DNA of 63,385 bases from Gnetum montanum. Its lineage: Eukaryota > Streptophyta > Gnetopsida > Gnetales > Gnetaceae. Under the pieces are notes generated by a model. That model did no database searches. It was given only the letters and a program-made list of their open reading frames with translations, and was not told the origin of the DNA. Made by a program: the position numbers and the translations under genes. The stretch spans positions 33,021 through 96,405 of the forward strand of contig MNCI01025274.1 in NCBI GenBank assembly GCA_015680685.1, read 5' to 3'. This document shows, in pieces, positions 23,350-35,423 of the stretch (positions are counted from its first letter, which is position 1; every line of letters starts with the position of its first letter).

Positions 23350-26300
23350 ATGGCACACAAAAGTGAATGCAAGCATTAGGGACTTGCCAACATGGATGAA
23401 GTGGGGCATACCCTACGACATGTCCCCAAGGCATGCATGGAGGAGTGGTAGGAGGGTCCATCCACTTGGTAAGTGTTACACTACCCTCATTTTCTTTGTG
23501 TAGTGTGTTGGGTGGGACTATCACTGTGATCACCACGTCTTGGTTGTTACGGTTGCTATTATTATCATACTGTAACTATTTTTCTTTCCTTGGCCACTAC
23601 TTTGGCTGCTACATTGTGGGTATTTCCACTTTGGCTGCCGCGACCATGGCAATTTCTATGCTACAACTAGTGCATGGCATTGTCTTGACCACCATTGTTG
23701 AAAGCCAATGAGGCATTGCGGGGGGTTTGGGTGGTTCTAGGGGATGTAATGCTTGCCCAGCGTAGTGTAGCACCCATGGAGGAGGTTTTGGCTTGGTGTC
23801 TTCTTAGGCAATGTAGCATGTTTAGCATAGCATAGCATATGTAGTGGGAGTTTTTCTTTTGGTTTGCATTTTATTTTATCACTTCTCACATAGTGAGGTA
23901 GGGCTGAGGCAATAGAACACTGTGAGTATTTTTTTCTTAGGTCACGTTGTTCTAGACATTGTGACTGTTAGACTGTGTTACATGTTAGTTTCTATTACGC
24001 TATGTTGCTATGTTTGTAGGCCTCTTACACTGCCATGCTAACAGGCCTATCACACTACTACACTGTTAGACTCGTGACACTACTATGCTATTAGATTCTC
24101 TATGCTGCTAAATTTGCTACGTTGCAATGCTTGTTATAGTGTTCTGCTTTATCACATTGCCATGCTTGTTACATGTTGTGCTTGTTGTACTTGTTATATT
24201 ATTACACTTGTCACATTGTTGCATCTATTGTACTTGCCACTTTGTTACACTACATGGAGTACGGTTGTCTTGCTACGCTGCGCATAATGTAGCCATCACT
24301 ATTGTGCAAAGTGTGGCTACTATGCTATGCTATATAGGACATGTCTGCTATGCTACGCTATGTGTAATACCCCGTTATGCTACATGCCATGTTTAGTTCT
24401 CTATTATTACACCTCTGTGTCATTGTTTCATGCCTAAGGAAAAAATTTGTAAGTGGAGGATCACACTACACTACATCAGTAATCATCACTTGAACACATT
24501 GCTAATGATTGGTACTTTTTCATGCAGGGTCATGTTGAAAGACATCTTGATTGTACTAGAAGTGGTAAGCATCCTGTGCTGTCTAAGTGACCCATGGCCA
24601 ACCTCCCTCCTCCCCATGCACAAGTGGGGCATTAGGTAGATGGTTCTAGGAGGGCACTTGGGAGTTCTTAGAGTTCCTCCTTCACCACTTTAGTGTGATA
24701 GTGTGGTCACACTTGTTGGCTGAAACAATCATCATGCTCATTGAAATGTTATTGCTCAGGGTAGGCCGAGGCATCTTGAAGTTCATGGCTGATGGGTCAA
24801 TTGAGGGCAAAGGGACGAAAGGCTCGAGTCAACACTCGAGGGGCATAAGATGCTTGAGTTGGATTTGGGACATGCTCGAATTCAAATGCTACCACAAATA
24901 CAACACATTGTTCGTTGCCCATCACATGGGCACCTACTTCTAGAACCCACCTGGGATTATTTATTGTGCCGACGAGTGAGCCCTATGAATATGTTTCAAG
25001 AATGTTGTATTATTCATCTTGCATGGTCAAAAATGCTTATTGTACCTTGCATGTTACCAGGTTTTTTATTGACAAAGATGGTCTTCATGCTTACACGGAT
25101 ACATTGGCGTTGGCCCAAACAGCTTTGCAAGAGTTCTCCTCTACTAGGAACATGCGTGCTAGTATCATAGAACAACTTAGGCTTGATTTTAGAACCTACC
25201 CAACCAAGTATGCCAAGTTCTATTTGAAGTGTAAGGAGCTAGGCTAGTTGGATAGCGAATGGGATAATCATCGACCACTTACCATTGAAGACATTTTGGT
25301 GGAAATTCAGCCATTTCCTACACCGTTCAAACCTGGTACATTAAGTTATGCATTTGGTTTTATGTGCTCAAGTGATGATTTGATTTTTCTTTTGCTAATT
25401 TTTTTGTTGCTACCCATTGCAGTAGTGAGCAAATCCCAAGAGGTTACAGTGATCACCTCTAGGCATGATGAGACCAACCTCATCAAGTGTAGGGAGGTGG
25501 ACGAGACTTAGTGTTGGCTTTGCAATGGGGCCCTAGCCACACTAGTTCACAACATTCAAGGGGATGGACTCATGGATTTATTCCTAGTAGTAAATCCAAG
25601 TGTCCTAGCTACAAAAATGCTTTTCCTAGCTAATTTCATTTCAGAATAGGCTAACCACTTTTGCATACGAGTTCACAATGTGCGGGTGGTGTTTGAAATT
25701 AATGACAAACTTTCTATAGATCTTTTCGGTGTTCCTTCTGATGGTCTACCTATAGGGGAAAATTTTAGTAAAGATGCAAACCTTCAAGGGGATATCGAAT
25801 AATGGCTAGGAACAATCAAGGATCAAAAGGGGATTTATATCCATAAGGTCAAGCTAGTGGTGGCCCAAATGATTTACCCTATCTTTCGGGCCCATACCTT
25901 CCCCAAGCTACTCTCCCAAGGAAAGATCCTTGGAGTAGAGTAGGCTTGGATCATGAGGAATTTCATGGAGAAAGGGACTTATTATAACTGGGCTAGGTAC
26001 TTTTTTGAAGGCTTGCATGGTGAAATGGTTAAGCTTCATGAGAAGCTTGATGTGCATTTCAATGTTCACTACACCTTCTTCATAGCTTGCTTACAACAAT
26101 TCACAAAATTCCTAGTGGTCCAGGAAAATGGTGCCTGGGTATAGCAGGATTGTAACCAGATATCCAAGCCATTGATTTACCAAGTTTTCCACATCACTCG
26201 ATCCCAAGACCACCTAGACCTATTAGGGAATCACTTTCGATAACAATGAGGGATCAGGTGGCATGACCCTTTCATGCCCAGGACAGTGTGGGAGAGGCAC

Positions 26301-28114
26301 CTTCCATCAACACAAGTAATGTGTTAAAGGGGAAATGTCTCATCACAGACATGGTGAAAACCAAGATAAAATAGAAAAAAGTATCGTCCAGTGGAAGAAC
26401 CTCCCCATACTACTGAAGAAAGAGGGAGGAAGTTGCAAATCAAGGTTCGCAAGGTGGAACCCATCATTGGTAAGTGTGCTTAACTATTTGATTAGCGTAG
26501 CACCTACTACGCTATGCTATGCTGTGTAGCGTAGCACAACATAGTGCCTATTTTATGTTGGAGTATCCTCCTATACTGATGTAGAGGAAGAAGAGGCCCC
26601 AGCGGTGGAGGAGGAGGTCCCCGTTGTAGAGGAAGAGGCCCCTGCTACTGATGATCCCTTCGTGGGTTGTGCCCTACTACCTTAGGGGCATATGAGTGTT
26701 GAAGATGCTACTACACTTTTGAGTCAGCTAGAAGGGGAAGGGCTATAATTCAATGCTGGTGAGTTTGATCACTTACTTGATAATGTGTTGAGGGGTGATC
26801 CCCCCAATATCACCCTTGAGCATTTTCTGGGTAGGATCTTTGCACTATCATTTATATTATTTTTCAGCTTTGTTGTTATCCTCTCCATCATTGCTAACAT
26901 GTTTTATTGTGTAGCGGACACCACTGTTAATGCCTCTAACCCTTCTTCCTCAATTTGCCTTCAACCATGGATTGAGACCCCTAATAAATTTACCTTTATG
27001 GAGGGGGTGATCAATGACATGATTGATTGCCCAAGGTAGATCGATCATGAGACAGGTGAGTTCAAGTTACAACATTAGACTCTCTAAGTTGTTGCATTTT
27101 TTTCTTTTGCACTATGACTAACACTCTCCCACGTGTGATTGAAAACTTCTCATCTCAAGTGGGATCCTAGGCAAGCGGTTAAGGTCGATGCAATGCTTGA
27201 ACTTCCTCCAAAGATAGCTAAGGTGCCTCATAATATATATAAGAAAACAAGTAAATTTTCATTGTACTTGGGATGCTCCTTATGGGAGTGTAGGCATGTG
27301 AACGAGGACCTCTAGAAGAGGGTGCAAAAACTTCAAAAAGAGAAGGCTAGCCAAGCTGCTAAGTTGGAGGACCTTCAGTCTAGAAATGAATTTTTATTGG
27401 CCGTGACACTCATGATGGTAGTTGGCATACAGTTGTGATTAACTATGCAAGATATTGGATAGCCATACGGAGTAAGAACGTGGCCATGTGTGAGATCATA
27501 GAACAACACATGCCGATGGACCTTTTGGCCCAAAAGAATTAAGACTAGAAGGACTATAGCACAAAGGTGTACGAATGGGGGAAAGCACAAAAGAACCATA
27601 AGAACATGTATAAAATGAAATGTGTTACCTATCATAAATAATATTGGGATGCTTCGATTGAGTTGCATACCCATAAGCTATTCCTTGATGTAATTGGTGC
27701 TTCTAGGGCCTACGAAAAGTTCATGCAACAGGTAGTGGTCAGTGAGTCCCTTGAAAGAGAAATGACTTTACCTTTTGTAGAGACCACCACTTCCACCTTT
27801 TCTCTAGGACCACCCAGATGGATAGCTGTGGAGAAAGGTAGAGTTGCGGCAAGCATTGATCTTGGAGAGGAAAATTAGGCCAACCTCACCAAGGATGAGA
27901 TTGTACAATGTCTAGTAGCTGGCATGGATAAGATACCCTCTGAAATGGATGTGGGGCCATCTCGGGTTATTCACTCATTATTGTGTCATAGTTTATTTTA
28001 TGAGAGCCTTGTTGTAGTTTTATTCATTATTTTATTTTCTATCTTGTGCAAGATCTAAATGGAGATGCACAACCCAATGGAACAGGAAATGGTGATGCTG
28101 ATGAAGACTTATAG
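23350..28114 (+). pseudogene. Copy D antisense gene, eight exons, unknown protein
   Basis: It runs opposite to D's gag-pol. Exons: 1, 23,350-23,468; 2, 24,528-24,975; 3, 25,061-25,335; 4, 25,423-26,469; 5, 26,585-26,830; 6, 26,915-27,055; 7, ~27,147-27,965; 8, ~28,053-28,114. Introns begin GTAAGT, GTGAGC, GTACAT, GTAAGT, GTAGGA, GTGAGT and GTTATT. Intron 1 is 1,059 bp; the others are 84-115 bp. Exon 2 is 2 bp shorter than in B and F. Exon 4 carries YNWARYFFEGLHGEMVKLH and TFFIACLQQFTKFLVV; exon 5 is Glu-rich; exon 6 has NKFTFMEGVINDMID; exon 8 ends in an acidic tail (GNGDADEDL). The acceptors before exons 7 and 8 look mutated. About a dozen or more in-frame stops show it is dead here. Family not recognised. 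Confidence 0.85.
26490..26545. repeat. GCTAC/GTAGC palindrome inside intron 4, copy D antisense gene
   Basis: The sequence around ACTACGCTATGCTATGC and GTGTAGCGTAGC can pair as a hairpin. It lies in the intron between exons 4 and 5. The E copy has a similar palindrome in the same intron. Confidence 0.7.
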
Positions 28115-28269
28115 CACGATAGCAAAATATTTTTATTTTTGTTTTTTGATTTAAATTTTTGCAAACATTATTATATGGACTAAACTTTGATGAAGAAGAT
28201 AATGTAAAAAAAATTATTTTGTTTTGGTTAATTTTTTATATTATTATTTAATTTTTTGGATCCCTTGAG

Positions 28270-28380
28270 GGCCTCTTGTTTTAGTTTTAGGCCATTTCGG
28301 GCTACGGCAATAGTTTAAGGCCATTTTGGTCTGCTGTAATAGTTTAAGGCCATTTCGGGCCAGGAAATAGTTTATTAATG
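28270..28380 (-). repeat. Repeat array 1 of copy D
   Basis: Three units of the form TTTAAGGCCATTTCGGG on the plus strand (CCCGAAATGGCCTTAAA on the element strand) lie between the antisense gene 3' end and the gag-protease stop. Confidence 0.88.
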
Positions 28381-28637
28381 CAAGAAATAGCCATTATGTA
28401 CATGGTGGACATAATGTAAATAGTAGACACGATGTGAATGCAAACATCGGACATGATGTAAACAATTAAAACAATGTAAATAGTGATCATGATGCTAAAA
28501 ATGAATGTAATGCAAATAGTGAACGTGATGCTAAAAATGAACATAATGCAAATAGTGAAAATGATGCTAAAATTAGGATAGAAGGAGATCAAAAATATTA
28601 AAGCCAAGCTTTTACGGAATTGAATTAGAGGTAATCT
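28381..28637. repeat. AT-rich ATGATG/AATGTAAATAG short repeats
   Basis: From about 28,395 to 28,580 a loose repeat of GATGTAAATAGTGAACATGATGC-like units (roughly 18-36 bp) fills the space between array 1 and gag-protease. The frames across it are periodic artefacts. Confidence 0.55.
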
Positions 28638-31600
28638 CTAATTATGTAGTTGATTCCTAATCCATCGTGGGGTAGGCAAAGCATATGGCCGAGGGGCTTT
28701 GTTGTGGTATTCTTCTATGTCATTGTCTACTATTTGAAAAGGCAACTCAGACCACATAGTTTCTTTATTTGAGTTGGCATTTTTGGCTAGCTCATCAGTC
28801 AAGAAAAGGGTTTCAACATGAATAGATGCTTTGTTCTCAGAGATTACTATCTCTAAATCCTACTCCATGTCAACATTGTTTATGGCTTGGGCAGCTGCTT
28901 CATCATCATAGATCACCACTTCCCCTCTTGCATAGGGTAGGTGGATCTCTTGGTGTATCGGTAAAGAGAAAACTCTTAATTGGGCTAACCATGACCTCCC
29001 CAAGATCAAGTTGAACTCAGGCATTTCTTCCACCATAATGAACACTGCGCTTGTGGGGAACTGGTCCCCTACCAAAAAGTTAATGTGGATAGTTCCCTTT
29101 ACCACCAAATGTGCCCCATTGAACAATTTTAGGTAGGAAGTTGTCGTGGGCTTGATTTGATTGACCAAGCCCAATTTTTCCACTATGGAAAATGGAATGA
29201 AATTGGTAGTAGCCCTGTCATCAATGTGTACCCTTCAGATCTTTTACTAGCCAACCCAAATTGTGATGAACATGGGTGCCGTTGTCACTTGACCTTTTTT
29301 AGGGTCATCCTTAATGGACTTATCATGAAATGTCAAGTGCACTAGCCATAGTTCTTCAACCATAGAGGCATCATGGATTTCTTTCTCTTTAGTGGACATG
29401 TTTTTATCAATTGGGATAGATGCTAGCATGTGAACCATGGCCTCACGATGCGTTGTGGAAGTCATTATCAGGTCATATAGGCTTAAAGTGGTGTTTCTCT
29501 ACTTCAGGATTTGTTTGACCTATGATAGGATGTTTCGAAAGTCTTGCTCATTGTTTTGTTGTTTTCCAACCTTCTCCTCTTCTATACGTCCTAGAAGATA
29601 GATCTTCTAGGGAGGGGCAGCTTCAGGTTGAGAACTAGACTTTCTCAGGTAGGAAGGTGATGATTGCATGTGTGCATTATTATCGATTGTTGATGATGAA
29701 GAGGCCATGGGGAATATAGATAAGGGGATAGGCTTAGGGGAACCTAAAGTAGTACATTCCCTAGCCAGCTTGTCTGCCAAATGCTCTTCATGATTTTTTA
29801 GACAAGGAGGCTATGATGTAGTTTTTGTCACTTGGCTTTGCNNNNNNNNNNNNNNNNNNNNNNNNNNNNNNNNNNNNNNNNNNNNNNNNNNNNNNNNNNN
29901 NNNNNNNNNNNNNNNNNNNNNNNNNNNNNNNNNNNNNNNNNNNNNNNNNNNNNNNNNNNNNNNNNNNNNNNNNNNNNNNNNNNNNNNNNNNNNNNNNNNG
30001 GGTGAGTTTCATGCCTTGGGACCTTAATGAAAAATAGTGCCTATGTTTTTTGGATGGGCTATAGTATAGGTTTCAACACAAAGGACACAGGAGATGTTTG
30101 GCGAGGGGCTGTAATGACAAAGGAAGCCTGCGGCTTAGTTGTTGTTGGTGTTTCTATGTTGCAAGGAGGCACACAAACCACAAATAGTTGATGTGGTGGG
30201 TCTAGATTATTATCATTGTCAATAACATTGATGGTGTACCCTACGTTGTTAGCATTCAGGGGGTCTTTGTCAACATGCATTGATTAATTTTTGGGATGGA
30301 TGGGACTGATCTCATCTAGGACATGTTTTCCCTGATTAATCATGCATTGTATGTCATCTTTCAGTGCTAGGCAGTAGTGTGTATCATGACCACACAGTTG
30401 GTGATAGTCACAAAAACTCTCTAACCTAAAATTCTTAGGGACTGGTGGTTGATTGGGCATAGCCAAGAAGGGATTCCCAAGAACTTTGTAGTACCTTTGA
30501 TGACATTTGATTGCCTCCTCTAACATTTATTTGTGTTGTATACACTTAGCTCCCAATAGTTGCTTCAGAAGTTCTAAAGGCTTAATGAGTAAGGGGGTAT
30601 ACTTGGAGTGATCCTTACGCTCAAAGTTGGGCCTCAGCTAGGTTGGTGCCATAGGTGTTGATGTTAAGGACTGTACTATGTTACTAGAGCTAGGTGTGGT
30701 GTTGGTAGAAGTGTCAGGTGCTATGGAAACCTTTTTGTTGTTGCTATTGTTGGGATTTCTTTCCTTGATAGGCCAGGTTCCTACTGGCTTCAGCCACGTC
30801 CTAAATGATCTTGGTCTAAGCAAAGGCTTGGTTGAGGGAACACAGGGCTAGGTAGTAGAGTTTAGATTTAATGAAGTTATTAATAGCACCTTGAAGATGG
30901 CCAACAAGTGGGCATTAGTAATCAGCTCACGTATCTTGTTCAAGGTTGTGCTCCACCGCTGCATGAATCTCTGCATAGATTCTAGTAGGTCTTGTTTAAC
31001 ACTCATGAGCTAGTCCAATGTAGCTTCTAGCTTCAAGTTGTATTTGAAGCAGGTCATGAATTAACTTAGCATCTCTTCTAGGATGGAGATGGAGGCATGT
31101 GGAAGTGCATGGTACTAGTCCAAAGCATTACCTATCAGGGACATGGCAAAGCCACAGATGATGGTGTGAGGTCATGGTTGTAGTAATAGAGATTCGAACC
31201 TAAAGGTCACCAAATGCACATTGGGATCACCCTCCCCATTTTATTTTGTAAATTGAGGGAGTGGCACCCTAGGGGGCAATGTAAGCATAGGGATAGTCGA
31301 GCTGATAAGGTTGTCATGGTAAAAATCCATGACCTACATGGTTTCAGAACCAACAACTTTAAGTTGTTTCATTTTCTTAGTGAGGGTCTGGATGAGTTGG
31401 AAAGCTTAATCTAGACCTGGGGATGTCGTAGACGATTGTGGGGCTACTTGAGCAGCCATCATTGGTGACGTTGTTGGGGAGGGGGCCTTTCCCATGGGAG
31501 GCACCATTAGGATGGCTCTAGGAAGTGGTGTTTCCTGGGTAGTCCACCACCTAGTGGGTGGTGCTGTTGGGGTGACAACCGTTGGTGGCATTGTGGGGTT

Positions 31601-32506
31601 GGTTACTTGCCCAGCTGGCAAGGTGGTCTATAGCCCTGTGTTTCATTGTACCACTTGTGGGACTTGGTACGCTTAGGGTTGGATGTAATATGAAATTTTA
31701 GAGGGTTTCATAGTATGGAGAGAAGTGGCTAGCATCCACCATGCCGTTGAGAGTGGGTCTGCTACTAGTGGTGAGGCGGATGCATATGAGGGAATAGGAG
31801 TAGAACTCACATGTAGTTGTGATGTAGGCACAGTTTGCACATATGGAAGTGTAGCTATGATTGACATTGCATACGATGCTGGAATAGACTAAGAAGGAAG
31901 GATGACTAGGGAAGAAGTTGAAGGGGTTGCGTGTTGATAGGTTGAAAACGTGGGATGGCTACCCATTACTAAAGAGGGTGTGGGCTATGGCAGGGTTGTG
32001 GCAACAACGAAGGGGGCAGAAGAGAAGAGCAAGTTTGACCAAAAGATAGCAGTGGAAGGGATAGCTATGGTGTAGATTTGGCCACCACCTTTGGAGTGGG
32101 AGTCCAAGTCTTCCTACCCATCCTGAAATACTTCATCGTAGTGGGATGCTATGTCTCGTTCCCTAGACTTACTCACCCACATTAATTGGTTTAACATCCA
32201 TTGATATGCTTTAGTCAATGAGATGGTGACATTAGGATCAGGGATGAACTCCCTCCTGTTCTAGTGGAGGAACTCGAAGTTATGTTTATCTTTGAGTTCC
32301 TGGCAATCCAAGGATAGATTTTCTTGGACTTTTGCATAGAAGAAATCGTATTGCTCTACTTCTTGTGCCAAATTCTTGGGTGATAGGTGCCATAGCCTAA
32401 GGGAATGTCACTATACTAGCACTAGGTTGGGCAATTGCTCAAGGGCTACTATATTTTGAACTAAGTTGTGCACCTTTGAGTTTGAGGTGTGAATAGTAGT
32501 GGTCAT
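28638..32506 (-). pseudogene. gag-pro: Copy D gag-protease ORF (contains N gap)
   Basis: The ATG at 32,506 opens MTTTIHTSNS, comparable to MTTSTTAFD in F. The N-terminal gag block follows (L-H-N-R-R-E-F-I-P-D-P-like, about 32,230). The capsid region spans about 30,850-31,200. The zinc-knuckle-like CDYHQLCGHDTHYC is near 30,360-30,420. Protease follows with NLILGRSWLAQL at about 28,990-29,025. The C-terminus reads RPYALPTPRWIRNQL before a stop at 28,638-28,640. A 158-base N gap interrupts it. Several stops occur. Gag assembles the particle and protease cleaves the polyproteins; protease is encoded with gag, not with RT. Confidence 0.85.
29842..29999. other. Assembly gap (158 N) in copy D gag
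   Basis: A run of N. Its true length is unknown. Confidence 1.
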
Positions 32507-32867
32507 GAGAATCATTTTTTGTTGTAAAATGAAAACTATAGGAGAGAGAAAGGCACTAGACTAGGTACAATGGGGAGTGTTGGAAGCTAGCTTCCTTCAC
32601 TATTACACCTACTATGCTAAGTAGGACTACTACATTGAGAGGTTTGCTATGCCACATGAGATGCAAGTAGCGTAGCGTAGTCAACAGAGTGGATGCAATA
32701 TAGTAAATAGTTGGAGGCTTTCATCCTACAAGGTTCTAGAGGAACCATTGCGACTAGTCTACATCACCTGGTACATAGACAACCACAAGGGTGTCACATT
32801 TATGCTAGTAGGTGACGGGGTATAGACAACTTGTAGAATTACCTGTGATACGTAGAAAGGGCATAAA
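32507..32867 (-). other. Copy D leader between PBS and gag
   Basis: About 360 bp of non-coding leader with one decayed copy of the leader unit that is tandemly amplified in E. Confidence 0.5.
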
Positions 32868-32887
32868 GGGCCCTCTTTCTAGTGCCA
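32868..32887 (-). other. Copy D primer binding site
   Basis: The minus strand reads TGGCACTAGAAAGAGGGCCC, starting 6 nt inside the LTR end (32,894). TGG is the complement of a tRNA 3' CCA. E, F and G share TGGNGCTAGAAGGAGNGCC. I do not assign the tRNA. Confidence 0.65.
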
Positions 32888-32893
32888 AAAAAC

Positions 32894-34298
32894 TATAGTG
32901 ACAAAAAATTTAGGTGGTTGGAACACCGAGAGGTCATCGAGCATATAGCCTAACCCCAAATCTGTGCAAGGGCTATGTTGGAAAAAAATGAAAGTAAGGT
33001 ACTTTGAATGATTTGGTCGATCAAAAAAGGACTTAATCTATGTACAATAACCTTTCATAAAAATTTTCTTTAAAGACATTATGTATAACTTAAGTGATAA
33101 GCAACAAATATAAACTAATAGAGAATAATGCAAAATATGATAATTGCAAGAAAAAATGAAATAGGCTTGAGTAAGAAAGTGCATTGCCCCAAGATCAGGG
33201 GATTTCATCTCTATTTTGCTAAAGAAGATATACGATAGATGTGCAGTGTGGATGGGCATAGCTTACAATGAAATAGTATGGTCATAGCTCCTTGACTACT
33301 ACCAATGGTTTGCTGCGAGGAACTGATGAGTCGGTGCTTGCTAGGCTAGAAGAGATTGGGAGATGTTGCTGTTGGGGTTTGTTACTTGTTAACTGTCTAC
33401 TTGCCAGTCTCTTTGCCCAAGCCAATTGCAAGAGAGCCAAATGCCAAAATGCCATTTGCAAGAAAGCCAAATCCCCAAAAGCCAAGAAATGCCAGAAGAC
33501 AACCTTAAAAGCCAACCCTTTGAACACTATTTGTTGGGGTATTTATAAAGCTAGGAGTAGGAGGAAAATGTGTTTTGGACACCACGTGTCCTAGGTCCCA
33601 CATAGTGCCAACGTGAATGTGACATATTATTATGTGGTGCTACACTACTAGACATGAAACCTACTATGCTATGACCATACTATTCAAATTACATGTTCTA
33701 GAATCCAAGGAACTGCCATGTTTTTGTAATGAAAAATGCCAACAATGAATGCAAAGTGGAGCCTGTGCTCTAGGACTACGTCTTCCCTACTCTTACAAGC
33801 AGGTTCAAGTGTTGGGACAACTTTGGGGATAACCAGGGGATGCAAAACAATGCAAACTTGTTGATTATGTTCATTGAAGAAGTGCCAGAGTAGAAATGAC
33901 CATTGCCACAAAGTTTTGGAACTAACTGAGGATGTCCTGATGCTTCCATGTGAGTGTTATGCTTTTTATGCTGCCCAGTGTATTGGCATAGCGTAAACAC
34001 CTACATACTACAGTGTACCTTGCTGCATAACATAGCCGCTAGTACTAAGAAGAATTTTGCCCGAAAGTCAAAAATATCTATTTGAGGCCTAGCTAGGCAA
34101 GTAAGTTCTATAATTGAGAACCCTACCATCTATGCTAAAAGATCCTAGGACCTGTGAAGTTCATCCTTGGGATACTTTTAGGCTATGTGTCCCTGCTACA
34201 CTATGCTACGCTATGCAGCATAGCATAGCGTAGTAGCCAGTGTGACATGAATTCCTTTCTGATTTGCAATGCTTTGTTAAGAAACTTTTCTTAGGACC
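32894..34298 (-). repeat. Copy D 5' LTR, interrupted by copy E
   Basis: It aligns with 15,051-16,455 of the 3' LTR, for example around the block at 33,040-33,240 matching 15,190-15,400. It stops at 34,298 where E's LTR (TGAAACACCCC) begins. The missing upstream part of this LTR does not reappear in the window. A TATA box (CTTTATAAATACC on the minus strand) is at 33,540-33,551. Confidence 0.85.
33540..33551 (-). promoter_or_regulatory. LTR TATA box, copy D 5' LTR
   Basis: The minus strand reads GCTTTATAAATACC, equivalent to 15,699-15,710 in the 3' LTR. Confidence 0.6.
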
Positions 34299-34998
34299 TG
34301 AAACACCCCAAAAAAATGCAAGGTCATTCTCGCTTCACTAGGCCTTACAATTCACATAGCACTATGGCAGTTCTTTAGGAGGAGAACGTTCTGAGCTTAG
34401 GATGGCCAATTCAGAAAATTTTCTACTTTGGGCATAGACAGGCTCTACGTCATCCTGCCTATCCACCGAAGTAGCCTGCCCAGCTGAAAGCCTGCTTAGA
34501 AATGGTACGCGGAGTTGGAAACAAAATTCTGGATGTACAAAAAATAGTTCAGAAAGTTTTCTAAGTCATGAAGTCTGCTACGCTACGCTACGCCTTGCTA
34601 TGTAGCATAGCAAGCTTTAGAAGACGATGGCAGAATGAAGTGCTACGCTATGCTACGCCACGTAGTGTAGCATGGCAACAGCTTCACAGCCACTCCCCTC
34701 GCCTGATTTAAAGTTCTGCAATGATGTCCCTTTCTGTCAGGAAGTAGTAGACCATGTCTAATACTATTCTATGCTGAGCTACATGGTGCAGCGAGGCATA
34801 GCAATCCTATGGAAGAGATAGAAGGTAGCTCAAAGGGTAGAATCAACAAAGTTCACAAGACTTGCATCGCAGGAGACAAAGTTTGCAAATCGGAAAAACT
34901 TTCATGACTAAGGCTAGTTGCTACACTACGCTACGCTACATAGTGTAGCATAGCATAGCAAGCATGCAATACACATGTAGCAGAACGAATGACAAAAT
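34299..34998 (+). repeat. Copy E truncated first LTR
   Basis: It starts TGAAACACCCC and aligns with 35,424-36,110. Similarity ends near ACAAAATGCTGCC at about 34,998. The bases before it (GGACC, 34,294-34,298) would be the left target-site copy. Confidence 0.85.
34568..34962. repeat. Palindromic GCTAC/GTAGC clusters, first E LTR
   Basis: Three imperfect palindromes lie at 34,572-34,611, 34,642-34,674 and 34,919-34,961, each with runs of GCTAC facing GTAGC/ATAGC across a short centre. The second LTR carries matching ones at 35,699-35,740, 35,767-35,802 and 36,045-36,076. Confidence 0.85.
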
Positions 34999-35423
34999 GC
35001 TGCCACGTCGCGAAGTGAGTGCCTCGACTAGATCAGCTACTTCAGAGTGAAAAATCCATGACATTTGTAACACAGCTCGCCATATGGAAAGCATCTCTAG
35101 GCAAGTTAAAACCCTTCATGGATGTAACACAACTCATCCTATGAAGGAAGCACCTTCCCTACAAAGAGGTTAAAGAACAGTGCCAGCCAAAGATAAAAAT
35201 GCAAATGAGCCCCTCAAAGCACTCCGACGAGGGACTCCGCTAAACATCATCTTTGCTCTTTGCCTTAATTTTTTCCAAACCAATGCAACACTCTCAAGTA
35301 TGTCCAAGCGATGTCTCGACACTCACCAAGTGACAACCTCAGCATTTCTCCTGCTATAGTATTTCATATTCTTTGTTGACATTTATCGAGCCTGTTCTCT
35401 AGACGTTGACAAAGAGGGGCCAA
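34999..35423 (+). other. Copy E 3' UTR and PPT between two LTRs
   Basis: It aligns with the end of the D and F 3' UTRs (for example TATTTCATATTCTTTGTTGAC at 35,359 and 60,106). It ends in GACAAAGAGGGGCCAA, the PPT, at the LTR start. Everything from inside the first LTR to here is deleted. Confidence 0.75.

Larger units (their letters stand above)
15051..34298 (-). mobile_element. Copy D: nearly complete Ty3/gypsy element, minus strand
   Basis: It is bounded on the left by its 3' LTR, which starts exactly at 15,051 inside B's integrase. On the right is its 5' LTR, which is interrupted at 34,298 by copy E. Read on the minus strand it contains LTR, PBS, gag-protease, array 1, antisense gene (on the plus strand), array 2, pol, array 3, 3' UTR, PPT and LTR. 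The rest of the 5' LTR (about 880 bp, matching 16,455-17,336) is not found in the window. Confidence 0.88.

Noticed and set aside
23060-24420. Cluster of ATG-TGCTAC words in D that suggested a satellite or a Cys/Leu-rich protein
   Set aside because: It falls in the promoter flank and intron 1 of the antisense gene, the units are irregular, and the frames are low-complexity artefacts.
28381-28637. Minus-strand frame rich in Ile/Ser/Thr that looked like a membrane protein
   Set aside because: It translates an AT-rich short repeat; not found in other copies.
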